Source of the DNA: Oscillospiraceae bacterium
GTDB lineage: Bacteria; Bacillota; Clostridia; Oscillospirales; Oscillospiraceae
Length of the DNA: 38,058 nucleotides
Direction: 5' to 3'
Assembly: GCA_017416325.1 (NCBI GenBank)
Contig: JAFQCV010000076.1
Location: 1 to 38,058, forward strand
The position numbers and the translations under genes were made by a program. The notes beneath the pieces are model-generated. The model was not told the DNA's origin. It saw nothing but the letters and a program-made list of their open reading frames with translations, and did no database searches. Of this stretch, positions 29,924 to 37,947 are shown piece after piece; the stretch's first letter is position 1; each line of letters starts with the position of its first letter.

Positions 29924-31327
29924 TTAGAAACGGAAATACAGGAAGGGGTTAAAAGATCCGTCCACCAGATAGGCAGTCACCGCCAGCAGCAGCGCGGCCA
30001 GGAAAAACGGCTCCAGTACATTGAGGAGCTTGCGCCCGGTGGGGTTAGCTTTGATTCCTTGAATGATTCTCTTGGGAACAGGGGTTGCGCCAACTACGGC
30101 AAACAGCAAAATCCAGGCAAAGCTTCGCAGCTGATACAGGGCTTCCTGGCTGACAAGAGGGTGTCCACCTGCGCCAAACAGACCGCCAATATCCGTAAAA
30201 GCCTGACCCATACTGCTGGCATTAAAAATGACAAAGCTGATCAAGACCAAAAACAGCACATACAGGTGGGAAAGAAAGTCAGGAAGCCTTTTTAACCAAG
30301 CGCCCAGGAAAAACTTTTCCAAAACCAAAAAGAATCCAAAATATAGACCCCAAACGATAAAGTTCCAGGCCGCGCCGTGCCAAAAACCGGTGAGCAGCCA
30401 AACGATCAAGATGTTTCGCAGCCATTTTCCTTTGGACACCCGGTTGCCGCCCAGGGGAATATACACATAGTCCCGGAACCAGGAACCCAGGGAAATGTGC
30501 CACCGCCGCCAAAATTCCGAGATGCTTTTGGAGATAAAGGGGTAGTTGAAGTTTTCCAGGAAGCGAAAACCAAACACTTTCCCAAGACCGATGGCCATGT
30601 CCGAGTAACCGGAGAAATCAAAATAAATATGCAGGGAGAAGCCAATGGCGTACAGCCAGAAGAACAGTACGCTTTGGTCACTGGATCTGCGGAATATGTC
30701 GCAAAGCTCTCCTAACTGGTTAGCGATCAGAACCTTTTTCCCAAGACCGATCAAAAACCGGGAAATGCCGTCAGAAAAGTTTTCTACAGAGTGGGTGCGC
30801 TGTGTCAGATCCTCTTCTACCGTGGTGTAGCGTACGATTGGTCCGGCAATGAGCTGGGGAAACAAAGCGACATAGGTAGCAAGAGAAATGAAATTTCGCT
30901 GAACGGCGGCATCCCCCCGGTAGACATCTACCGTATAGCTAAGGGTTTGAAAGGTATAAAAGCTGATGCCAATGGGCAGTGCCAACCCCAAAAGCCGCAG
31001 CTCCAGGCCGGTCAGGGCGTTCAGATTCTCCAAAAAGAAATCGGAGTATTTGAAAAAGCCCAGCAAAGACAGACTGGTGATAACAGAAGACCATAAAAAG
31101 ACCTTCGACCAGATGCTTCCCCGGAAACGGTGGATCAGCAGGCCGTGGATGTACGCGGACAGACACGCGCCGATCATCAGCAGGACATATACCGGCTCTC
31201 CGTAAAAGTAGAAAAACAGACTGGCGATCAGCAAAACCGGGTTTTTGCCCTTTTTGGGCACCAGAAAGTAGATGACTAAAAGCAGGGGAAGAAAATAGTA
31301 TAGAAAAGGGATGCTGGAAAATAGCAT
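29924..31327 (-). CDS. MBOAT-family O-acyltransferase (AlgI/PatA-like)
   Basis: 467 residues with about 11 membrane helices. Family motifs: FPQLIAGPIVR, YFDFSGYSDMAIGLG, EFWRRWHISLGSWFRDYVYI (His 277) and the catalytic LTGFWHGAAWNF (His 317). It passes acetyl groups across the membrane for polysaccharide O-acetylation together with the downstream DHHW protein. The start has GGAAAGGA upstream. A hairpin terminator precedes it, so expression depends on read-through or an unseen promoter. Confidence 0.93.
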   Translation of the reverse strand: MLFSSIPFLYYFLPLLLVIYFLVPKKGKNPVLLIASLFFYFYGEPVYVLLMIGACLSAYIHGLLIHRFRGSIWSKVFLWSSVITSLSLLGFFKYSDFFLENLNALTGLELRLLGLALPIGISFYTFQTLSYTVDVYRGDAAVQRNFISLATYVALFPQLIAGPIVRYTTVEEDLTQRTHSVENFSDGISRFLIGLGKKVLIANQLGELCDIFRRSSDQSVLFFWLYAIGFSLHIYFDFSGYSDMAIGLGKVFGFRFLENFNYPFISKSISEFWRRWHISLGSWFRDYVYIPLGGNRVSKGKWLRNILIVWLLTGFWHGAAWNFIVWGLYFGFFLVLEKFFLGAWLKRLPDFLSHLYVLFLVLISFVIFNASSMGQAFTDIGGLFGAGGHPLVSQEALYQLRSFAWILLFAVVGATPVPKRIIQGIKANPTGRKLLNVLEPFFLAALLLAVTAYLVDGSFNPFLYFRF

Positions 31328-31353
31328 AAGCAGCTTCTTTCCTTTCCGGAATA

Positions 31354-31393
31354 ATAAAGTGGGCGGTAACTTTTGCGTTACCGCCCACTTTTT
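31354..31393 (-). terminator. Terminator between lipoprotein and MBOAT genes
   Basis: AAAGTGGGCGGTAAC pairs with GTTACCGCCCACTTT; bidirectional, with TTTTT on the plus side. Confidence 0.8.
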
Positions 31394-31408
31394 GGGAGGT
31401 CAAAAATA

Positions 31409-31903
31409 TTAGGCGGAAGGATTCTGGAAAGCCTCGATCATAGCCTGCTCATCGGCAAACTCAGAATTGATCGCCATATACAGTACGCAGTCGCCCACGG
31501 CAACGACCTTGACAAAGTCGGGAGGGGCGGCGCAGACCCATTGGGCGTTGGCAGCCCGGTCTTCCAGGTCAGATACATAATTGGCAACATTAGTGCCATC
31601 TTTTACCCGGATGACAGCAACCTCAAACCGCTGGGAAGAGATCATAGGCATATAAAGAGCGATTTCTTTAAATTCCAGCTCACCCAGGGTCAGTGCGTTT
31701 TGATAAAGCTCCGTTCCGTCGGTGATCTCTGCCATGATCTGGGTATCCGCCTTTTGGGCGATCTGCTGCAGGATCTGCACTGCGGTTTTGTTGTCCCAAC
31801 CGCCGGCCTGGTCAGTGGAAGGGGTCTCATTTCCGCTGGGCTTGCAGGCCGCCAGAGACAGAACCATAACAAGACAAAGCGCGAGGGTAAAAATTTTCTT
31901 CAT
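31409..31903 (-). CDS. DUF4358-type lipoprotein
   Basis: 164 residues. The signal peptide MKKIFTLALCLVMVLSLAAC has lipobox LAAC. The body (AEITDGTELYQNALTLGELEFKEIAL, then RFEVAVIRVKDGTNVANYVSDLEDR) matches the clostridial DUF4358 lipoproteins of unknown function, which are often next to MBOAT/AlgX pairs. Start 31903 has AAAGGAAATAACGCA upstream; a longer frame is not supported. A candidate promoter with TATAAT lies near 31974-31980. Confidence 0.82.
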   Translation of the reverse strand: MKKIFTLALCLVMVLSLAACKPSGNETPSTDQAGGWDNKTAVQILQQIAQKADTQIMAEITDGTELYQNALTLGELEFKEIALYMPMISSQRFEVAVIRVKDGTNVANYVSDLEDRAANAQWVCAAPPDFVKVVAVGDCVLYMAINSEFADEQAMIEAFQNPSA

Positions 31904-32061
31904 TGCGTTATTTCCTTTCGATGTTGCGTTGGTTGCGATCGTGTAGCGCATATGGCCCGAATCGCATGGGCATTATACAATGCGGCAATAGGCAGTATGC
32001 AAACAGAGTGTGAATAAACTATAGTTATTTTGCAAACATTTCATGGAAATTATACCCCATT

Positions 32062-32081
32062 TTTAATAAAAAATGGTAAAA
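32062..32081 (-). terminator. Weak AT-rich hairpin after the NuoE-like gene
   Basis: CCATTTTT-TATT-AAAAATGG. It is the only candidate terminator for the RACo-NuoE pair and also lies next to a TATAAT box that could serve the lipoprotein gene. Confidence 0.35.
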
Positions 32082-32098
32082 ACTCAAGAAAAATCCAA

Positions 32099-32524
32099 TT
32101 AATTACTGGAATCTTCCAATAATTTCTTAAGAAGCTGCGGACTTGCCTGATGATAAAGCTTCCCATCGAATTTGATGTTAGGACCTTTTCCGCACATACG
32201 CATACAGGGAACATAGGAAACAGAGATCTTTTGGCTTTCCAATTTTTGAGCAGCCTCCCCAATGGCTCGGTGTTTGCTGCAATTCGGGCCGGAGCAAATC
32301 TGCAGAACATGGGTATCCCCAAGGCGCAGACTGGGGATCCGGCGGATCAATGCCAAAAGAAAACTTTCCTTGACCCCGAAATTTACAGCAACCCGAGGAA
32401 TGGCAAAAAGGGGAATAGAGCCGCCGGACTCCTGCTGAACTTCCTTCAGAAGATTCATAATTGTATTTTGATCGGTGCCCAGAGTTTTGTAATAGGCGAT
32501 GGCTTCTTCCAAGCTCCAGCTCAT
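32099..32524 (-). CDS. Stand-alone NuoE-like thioredoxin-fold [2Fe-2S] protein
   Basis: 141 residues. The N-terminal helical part (about 1-65: QNTIMNLLKEVQQESGG, IPRVAVNFGV) and the C-terminal thioredoxin-like domain follow the 24-kDa NuoE/HydC subunit. The cluster ligands are C77-X4-C82 and C107-X3-C111 (ICSGPNCSKH, PCMRMCGKGP), the complete NuoE set. No NuoF or hydrogenase subunit is present. The start overlaps the stop of the RACo-like gene (ATGA), with AAAGGAG before it, so the two are translationally coupled. It most likely acts as an electron donor to that partner (inferred). Confidence 0.88.
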   Translation of the reverse strand: MSWSLEEAIAYYKTLGTDQNTIMNLLKEVQQESGGSIPLFAIPRVAVNFGVKESFLLALIRRIPSLRLGDTHVLQICSGPNCSKHRAIGEAAQKLESQKISVSYVPCMRMCGKGPNIKFDGKLYHQASPQLLKKLLEDSSN

Positions 32525-34071
32525 GAATGATGCTCCTTTATTTGTAAACGCTCTCGAACAGAGGGATAACGGTTTATGTCCGTATGGGGGATAAATTTTG
32601 CCGCCTGCATACGGATCAAGAAATCGGGAATGGAGGCAAACTGTACGCAGTAGAGGTTGCTTGCCAATTCCCGCGCCTCTTTCAGCTTGCTTCTGTCTAA
32701 CAGTAAAAGCTGAGCGCCCTCTAAGGAGGTGTTGGCAATGCAATGATACCGGTCCCGGGGAAGATCCGGGAAAATACCAATGGTTATGGCGGATTCCAAG
32801 TCAGAGTGAGCCGGGAAAGCGCCGGATAGGTATACCTTATCCAGTTGTTCCGGTGAAATTCCGGCAGTTTCCAGCAGACACTCTACCATGGTGTAGGCTG
32901 CTGCCTTGGTGTCTAAATACTGCCCGATGTCTGTTTGAGAAAAATACAGCGGTGTTTCGGTGGCAGATTCGGATGCCGGCGCATAAACGGCAGCATACTC
33001 CTGTTCCTCTTCCAGATATACGATCCGGTCAGAAGCGCTGGGAGTTAATTGTCCGGCGGCGTCGATCCACCCGTTGATCCGCATTTGCGCCATCAGGTCA
33101 ATGATACCGGAGCCGCAAATTCCCACAGGCTTTGCGCCGCCAATGGTGGTAAAACGCAGCTTGTCCTGTTGGATCGCTACGGAATCTATGGCGCCTGCTT
33201 GCGCCCGCATACCGAACCGGCTGATGTAGCCTTCCAAAGCAGGGCCTGCCGCGCCGGCACCGGCCAGTATCCAGTCCCGATTCCCCAAAACCAGCTCTCC
33301 GTTGGTGCCGATATCAAAAAACAGGCAGGTTTCCTCTTTTTTGTGGATACCCAGCACCAAAAGACCGCTGATGATGTCACCGCCAATATAGTTTGAGGCG
33401 GCAGGGAGGATATATACCAAACCTGAAAAATCCAGCCCCAGTTCCTGTCCCCAAAAGAAACCGGGATCAGAACAGACCGGCGCAAAGGGAGCTGCAAATA
33501 CTGTCCAGGTATTCAGTCTCAGCAGAAAGTGGATCATGGTGGTATTTCCCGAAACGGTCATCACCGGACACAAAGATGTGTCGATTCCGGTTTGCTCATA
33601 TAGCCGGGCCAGCAGGTCCTGAAATGTCTCGATGGTTGCTCTGTGTAAGACCTGCACATGGTCCGGGTCTTCCAGTGTGTAGGTGATTCGCGTCAGAATA
33701 TCAGTTCCGAAATCGGTCTGACGGTTCACAGCCTTTTCCTCGGCGACCACTGTGCCGGCGTTTAGATCCACCAATCGCATCACCACGGTGGTAGAGCCGT
33801 AGTCTACCGCAAGAGCATAGTGGTGTGCGCGCCGATCACCGGCTTCCAAATCGGTGATGACCCATTCCGTTTCCCGGAAAACCAAGGTGACGGTAAGATC
33901 GTTGTTGTCCCGGCATAGGGGATATAGCTTACCCAATATGGGCAAGGGAAATTCTACCGGCGCATATCCAAGGTCCTGCAAGGCGAGCTGGATGCGCCGT
34001 TGATCGCTGATGGGGGCATCTTCCGTTGGCGGAGTCAACTGTAGAAAGACTTTTTCGCTGAGAAGCGCCAT
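32521..34071 (-). CDS. RACo-like ASKHA ATPase (reductive activator of corrinoid proteins) without N-terminal [2Fe-2S] domain
   Basis: 516 residues. It begins directly with the linker/middle region of RACo proteins (SEKVFLQLTPP) and continues into the ASKHA domain. Phosphate-1 loop ALAVDYGSTT (D90), then NTTMIHFLL, YIGGDIISG, LFFDIGTNGELV (phosphate 2), AGAAGPALEG and GICGSGIIDL, and C-terminal VYLSGAFPAHSD. RACo and RamA use ATP to drive reduction of inactive Co(II) corrinoids. The usual N-terminal plant-type [2Fe-2S] domain (about 90 residues with CX5CX2C) is absent. AAGGAGG fixes the start, and the frame upstream has no cysteines of that type. It is coupled to the NuoE-like gene. Confidence 0.88.
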   Translation of the reverse strand: MALLSEKVFLQLTPPTEDAPISDQRRIQLALQDLGYAPVEFPLPILGKLYPLCRDNNDLTVTLVFRETEWVITDLEAGDRRAHHYALAVDYGSTTVVMRLVDLNAGTVVAEEKAVNRQTDFGTDILTRITYTLEDPDHVQVLHRATIETFQDLLARLYEQTGIDTSLCPVMTVSGNTTMIHFLLRLNTWTVFAAPFAPVCSDPGFFWGQELGLDFSGLVYILPAASNYIGGDIISGLLVLGIHKKEETCLFFDIGTNGELVLGNRDWILAGAGAAGPALEGYISRFGMRAQAGAIDSVAIQQDKLRFTTIGGAKPVGICGSGIIDLMAQMRINGWIDAAGQLTPSASDRIVYLEEEQEYAAVYAPASESATETPLYFSQTDIGQYLDTKAAAYTMVECLLETAGISPEQLDKVYLSGAFPAHSDLESAITIGIFPDLPRDRYHCIANTSLEGAQLLLLDRSKLKEARELASNLYCVQFASIPDFLIRMQAAKFIPHTDINRYPSVRERLQIKEHHS

Positions 34072-34119
34072 GCGCAGAACCTCCTTATACTTATTTTGTA
34101 CGAAAATGGAACACACTGC

Positions 34120-34153
34120 GTAAAACAGGAGGGGCTGTGGCTTACAGCCTCTC
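34120..34153 (-). terminator. gltS terminator
   Basis: AAACGGGAGAGGCTGT pairs with ACAGCCCCTCCTGTTT, followed by TACG on the minus strand; on the plus strand GATTTTTATTT follows. The 50 nt after it before RACo contain only a weak promoter-like TATAAG. Confidence 0.6.
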
Positions 34154-34164
34154 CCGTTTGATTT

Positions 34165-35637
34165 TTATTTGACTGCCGCTTCCGGTTTCGGGGCAGCGGA
34201 GCTGTCTTCCTCAGCCCAAACGGTCACCGCGGCGTTTTGATACCGCTTTTTGAAGATCCTTCTGCGGAATAAAAATACCGTGTAAGCCATCCAAAGGATG
34301 AAGAAAATGCCACAGGCAATTGCCGCGTTTACAGGCGATTTTCCGGCGAAGCCCAGCAAAAACAGCAGCGGGGCGATCATCACCATAGCGGGGAAATTGG
34401 AAAGAATGTAAAGGCTGGAGGTAGGCGTACGCAGATCGGGATCCACCTCTTTCATAAGGATCATGCCGTTGGAGGCTGTACCGGTGAGCGTGCCGAAACA
34501 CATCAGGAAGAATTCATGCTCAAAGCCCTTGAAACATTCTTTGGAAACCAACCGGATATAGATGTAGGTGATGATCGAGCCGATCACACTGAGGATCACA
34601 ATGGGCAGAATGTAGTTTTTGATGTCATTGATCTCAATGGCGGCGACACCGGCAACGATCATTAAATCAAAGGAGAAGCCGGAGATCCGATCCATTTGAT
34701 AATTGTTGATGTAAACCCGGTGCATCAGATTGTGCTTGCGCAGCTGTTTGACAACAAATTTGATCAGGATAGCTGCCAAAGATGCCCACAGGAAATTAAA
34801 GCCCCAGGCGATGCTGTTGGTGAAATCGGAAATGACCCCCAAAAGGCACATGAAGCCAAAGGAAATGGCATAGGCCAGGGCTACAAAGCCTGCCTGCAGG
34901 GTAAATTTGTCCACAGATTCATTGTCGGGAATTTCGCTGGCATGCTGAATTTCTTCTGCAATTTCCCGATTGGGATCAGCCTTACGAACAGACAGCTTGC
35001 CGCGTTTTTTGGAAATGTTGATATGCAGAACACCAAACACGGAGGCAACCACAAAGCCGATAGAGGCAAGGGACAGGCCGAAGCTGCCGTTTCCTAAAAA
35101 CTGTGCGGCGGGCGTGTTTGTGTAGTTGATATCCCAACTCAGAGCGTTACCGGGGCCTTGCCCGAAAGCCAGGGGCAGGATCAGACCGCAGATGTAAGAA
35201 ATGATCTTGTCCCCATGTCGGGTCAGCAGGAACAGAACCAGCGTGATGCCAAGACCCACAAAGGCCTGCAGCATATAAGTGCCGCCTTGCAGTGCGCCGA
35301 ATTCCAGTACTTGTGTGCCGTTGGTCTTATGGGTGCTTTTTTCTGTCTTCAAGGACATGGCGGCAAAGCCGACGGCGAGACAGTGATAAGTAATGACTTG
35401 CATCAGCCGATTGTCAACCAAGGTAAAGCCCAACTGCTTGGCAATGATATCTACAACAAGCAGCAAAGAGCCTCCCAAGAGCGCCGAGGGGATCAAACAT
35501 TTCCGAAACAGGGGAACGGTACGCCGGAGAATGTTGCCCAGCATCAGAAACAGCAGCAAAAGGCCAAGCTGCACCAAAAATCCCCAGACAGCATCATAAT
35601 TTGCCAATGTAAAGTCCCAACTGGACGCGTAGTTCAT
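34165..35637 (-). CDS. gltS: Sodium/glutamate symporter GltS-family transporter
   Basis: 490 residues with about 12 membrane helices. The two re-entrant repeats show GLILPLAFGQGPGNA and CFGTLTGTASNGMILMKEVDPD, the family signature. Residues about 205-245 form a charged loop (KKRGKLSVRKADPNREIAEEI), longer than in E. coli GltS (about 400 residues). It imports glutamate or a related dicarboxylate with Na+. The start follows GGGGTTGGTGC; the SD is weak. Its own promoter lies upstream. The true substrate is not certain. Confidence 0.85.
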   Translation of the reverse strand: MNYASSWDFTLANYDAVWGFLVQLGLLLLFLMLGNILRRTVPLFRKCLIPSALLGGSLLLVVDIIAKQLGFTLVDNRLMQVITYHCLAVGFAAMSLKTEKSTHKTNGTQVLEFGALQGGTYMLQAFVGLGITLVLFLLTRHGDKIISYICGLILPLAFGQGPGNALSWDINYTNTPAAQFLGNGSFGLSLASIGFVVASVFGVLHINISKKRGKLSVRKADPNREIAEEIQHASEIPDNESVDKFTLQAGFVALAYAISFGFMCLLGVISDFTNSIAWGFNFLWASLAAILIKFVVKQLRKHNLMHRVYINNYQMDRISGFSFDLMIVAGVAAIEINDIKNYILPIVILSVIGSIITYIYIRLVSKECFKGFEHEFFLMCFGTLTGTASNGMILMKEVDPDLRTPTSSLYILSNFPAMVMIAPLLFLLGFAGKSPVNAAIACGIFFILWMAYTVFLFRRRIFKKRYQNAAVTVWAEEDSSAAPKPEAAVK

Positions 35638-35672
35638 AAAAGCACCAACCCCATGTTAAATAGTTCTTAATA

Positions 35673-35703
35673 AATTATAAGTGTTGGCGCAATTTTTGTC
35701 AAT
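35673..35703 (-). promoter_or_regulatory. gltS promoter
   Basis: TTGACA, 17-nt spacer AAAATTGCGCCAACACT, TATAAT on the minus strand, about 40 nt before the start. Coordinates approximate to a few bases. Confidence 0.8.
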
Positions 35704-35755
35704 GAAATGCTTGTAAAAGAAAAGTGAATCCATCATCCAAGTGCCTAATCGCAGA

Positions 35756-35787
35756 AAAAGACCGATCCAAAATGGATTGGTCTTTTT
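35756..35787. terminator. Terminator downstream of the small membrane protein gene
   Basis: AAAGACCGATCC pairs with GGATTGGTCTTT; T-runs are present on both strands. Confidence 0.8.
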
Positions 35788-35815
35788 TGCTGTTACGAAC
35801 CATTATGATGCCAAC

Positions 35816-36028
35816 TTATTTTTTGCTTTTTCGAAATACCAAAAACAAAAATATGATAGATATTATCAATGAGAAAACCGCATACAGCACATACGGCAGT
35901 TCTACGACTCTTTCCAAAACATTGCCATCGGAAAGTCCATAAAAAACACATCCGATTATATTTGCCAATGTCATGCCTATGAATATAATTGAGAAAGAAG
36001 TTAAAAACAATAAAATCTTCTTTTTCAT
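35816..36028 (-). CDS. Small two-helix membrane protein of unknown function
   Basis: 70 residues: a basic start (MKKK), helix one (ILLFLTSFSIIFIGMTLANI), a short outer loop with LSDGNVLERVVELP, helix two (YVLYAVFSLIISIIFLFLVF) and a basic end (RKSKK). AAAGGCGG precedes the start. AT-rich, single-gene unit. No family recognised. Confidence 0.6.
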   Translation of the reverse strand: MKKKILLFLTSFSIIFIGMTLANIIGCVFYGLSDGNVLERVVELPYVLYAVFSLIISIIFLFLVFRKSKK

Positions 36029-36077
36029 TAAAACACCGCCTTTGTTTAATTATAGCATAAAACGATAAGTCAAACAA

Positions 36078-36498
36078 GGTTCGAATCCATCTTGACGGAG
36101 ATTTTAGTGAAATCGTGGCTTGTGCCACGGTGAAATCAAAGGCTTATGCCTTTGGTGAAATATTTTGCTAAAGCAAAATATGAAATTAAATCCACCCATC
36201 GCCGCAGCGATTTCACCCGAACGAAGTGAGGATTTCACATTGCGAAGCAATATTTCACCCACCCGTAAGGGTGGATTTAGTTGAAAAAGACCTTGTCTTT
36301 CGACAAGGTCTTTTTCTGGTGGGGGATGGTGGATTCGATTTGCATTTTCTCTTGCCTTGCAAGAGAAAATTATTGTATCGACCAGTGTTTGCACTGGTCG
36401 AAGCGATATGCCACCGGCATATCGCATTTAGATGGGTTCGAATCTCACCATCTATCTCCCACTAAACCAAAAACACCAGCCGTTAAGGCTGGTGTTTT
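36078..36498. repeat. Array of about nine short hairpins with T-arm-like words at its ends
   Basis: Successive perfect stems separated by TGAAAT/ATTTCA spacers: CGTGGC (36114), AAAGGC (36138), TATTTTGC (36161), outer AAATCCACCC/GGGTGGATTT (36188-36278) holding three small stems, AAAAAGACCTTGTC (36284-36315), TTTTCTCTTGC (36345-36369), TCGACCAGTG (36378-36401), GCGATATGCC (36403-36425), and terminator AAAACACCAGCC (36470-36498). GGTTCGAATC, a tRNA T-arm word, occurs at both ends (36078 and 36435). No complete tRNA folds and no gene is present. It resembles clostridial interspersed hairpin arrays. Confidence 0.7.
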
Positions 36499-36644
36499 GG
36501 TTTGGCAGTTTTGAACTTAATGTATATTTTTGATTAGGTTTAAGAGGGGGGCAAAACCGAAAAGTGCTAGAGTCGCAACAGTTTTTTGGATACCAAGCAC
36601 TCAGCAAAGTAGTTGTTTTTGTGTTTGAACCAAATGTATAAAGC

Positions 36645-36899
36645 TTAGTATACAATCTTTCGGATGGAATCCACGGACAAGTTATATTCGTCCGCTAATT
36701 CTTCTATACTACACCCATTGCGGAATTCTCCTCGAATTTGCTCGTTTCGTTTTTTATAGTAGTTTCGGGCACCGGAAGCTTCACCCCATTGCTTTTTTTC
36801 TTGTGCATTGGGAACATAGATGGTCTCACCTGAAACATACTGCTGCAATTCTTTCAAAAGTCGGTCAGGTAAAATCTCCTGAGCATTCTTATACTTCAT
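36645..36899 (-). CDS. CD3324-family small DNA-binding protein
   Basis: 84 residues. It begins MKYKNAQEILPDRLLKELQQ and YVSGETIYVP, and ends with a helix-turn-helix (CSIEELADEYNLSVDSIRKI) as in Mor-transcription-activator-like CD3324 proteins of Clostridia. Start 36899 overlaps the end of the upstream gene by 11 nt, so the two are coupled. Role: putative transcription factor, targets unknown. A 14-bp palindrome at the operon promoter may be its operator. The 36530-36644 gap downstream shows only an AGTGCT/AGCACT weak inverted repeat. Confidence 0.85.
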   Translation of the reverse strand: MKYKNAQEILPDRLLKELQQYVSGETIYVPNAQEKKQWGEASGARNYYKKRNEQIRGEFRNGCSIEELADEYNLSVDSIRKIVY

Positions 36900-37902
36900 G
36901 GAGAAATTCCTCGGGAGTACGGTATTCGCGGATGTTACCACCGTGGCTTGTGATAATGCTGCGCATCTGATCTTCCAAGGTATTTGCTCGTGCAACAAAC
37001 CGGGACAGATCAGCATACTCAAATTCGCTCATAAGTTCCATCTTATCTAATCCAAAATCGCTGCATACTTCATTCAGCTCGTTTTGAAGCATAATACCCC
37101 ACATATGAACTTTTACAGCATCATTCTGCTGACCGTAGTGACGAATGCGCAGCCAGGTGTAGGAAAGCTCTGCGTACCAGTCCGCTAAGTCCTGAAAATT
37201 ATGTTCGCAGTTCTCGCTGTTTTCTTGGATCAGAAAATGCCCTACCATAGAAATCAATTCGTGACAAAGCTGTTTTCTGTGAAGATCATCCGAAGTACGG
37301 ATAACTGCAACGTATTTCTCGGCAAAGCCGCAGGGAACATGCTCCATGGTTTCCAACTCATCCAGTTGTTCAATATGAGATTTGCAGAAGTAGCTGTGAT
37401 TGGCAAAGGCAATTGCACGAGCAAGATAGTCCAGCACATAGCCCGCACAGAGACGGATACCACTGCCTTCTGCAAATAACAGCTCCGTGTAGAGATTCTT
37501 AGCTGTAGCATAGGATTCCAATGCGTGTTTTCTTGCCTGAATAGGATCACGGAGATTATCCAGTTGCGTATTCTTAAGCATCTCAAACCGCGTGGCATCT
37601 TCGGGAGTGCGGGCATACAGTATCTTGCTGTCGGCCAATACAGTAATATTATATTCATCCAAAGCGGCAAAGCGCTCCAACCGCTCCCATTCGATACCCC
37701 AAATATCGTATCCTCGGCCCTCTAAAATGAAGGTCTGGGCAAACTGCCTGCCCTTGTCGGTAACGGGGACAAAATAACTCACAGTATCAGCGTACGAATC
37801 AATATTGAGTGTGGGGTGCGAAATAACCAAAGCAATGTCTTCTGCATACTTTTCCTTTACGGTATTCAGCACCCAGTTAGTAATGAACAAATCATTTTTC
37901 AT
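36889..37902 (-). CDS. Nucleotidyltransferase-like conserved protein paired with CD3324 regulator
   Basis: 337 residues. The first about 120 residues (ITNWVLNTVKEKYAEDIALVIS, YFVPVTDKGRQFAQTFILEGRG, YDIWGIEWERLERFAALDE, ILYARTPEDATRFE) resemble the aminoglycoside-nucleotidyltransferase-like layout, but the GSxxxxxxDxD motif is degenerate (SHPTLNIDSYAD), so catalysis is doubtful. The remainder is helical with Cys, Trp and His scattered. No signal or membrane segment. It occurs with a CD3324-type HTH gene in the same order in clostridia (from memory). Function unknown. Start has GGAGACATTTAT. Confidence 0.7.
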   Translation of the reverse strand: MKNDLFITNWVLNTVKEKYAEDIALVISHPTLNIDSYADTVSYFVPVTDKGRQFAQTFILEGRGYDIWGIEWERLERFAALDEYNITVLADSKILYARTPEDATRFEMLKNTQLDNLRDPIQARKHALESYATAKNLYTELLFAEGSGIRLCAGYVLDYLARAIAFANHSYFCKSHIEQLDELETMEHVPCGFAEKYVAVIRTSDDLHRKQLCHELISMVGHFLIQENSENCEHNFQDLADWYAELSYTWLRIRHYGQQNDAVKVHMWGIMLQNELNEVCSDFGLDKMELMSEFEYADLSRFVARANTLEDQMRSIITSHGGNIREYRTPEEFLHEV

Positions 37903-37933
37903 ATAAATGTCTCCTCAATTTAGTTTCCAGTCG

Positions 37934-37947
37934 ACTGTAATTACAGT
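37934..37947. promoter_or_regulatory. 14-bp perfect palindrome at the CD3324 operon promoter
   Basis: ACTGTAATTACAGT overlaps the downstream half of an extended -10 box (TGA-TATACT) on the minus strand. This position fits a repressor operator for this operon. Confidence 0.55.

Noticed and set aside
35637-35656. Six-codon upstream frame overlapping the gltS start (ATGA)
   Set aside because: No SD precedes it, and it is short enough to arise by chance. It is not claimed as a leader peptide.
36078-36460. tRNA or tRNA-like gene suggested by GGTTCGAATC
   Set aside because: No D-arm, anticodon arm or 7-bp acceptor stem could be fitted at either end. Only the T-arm word is present.
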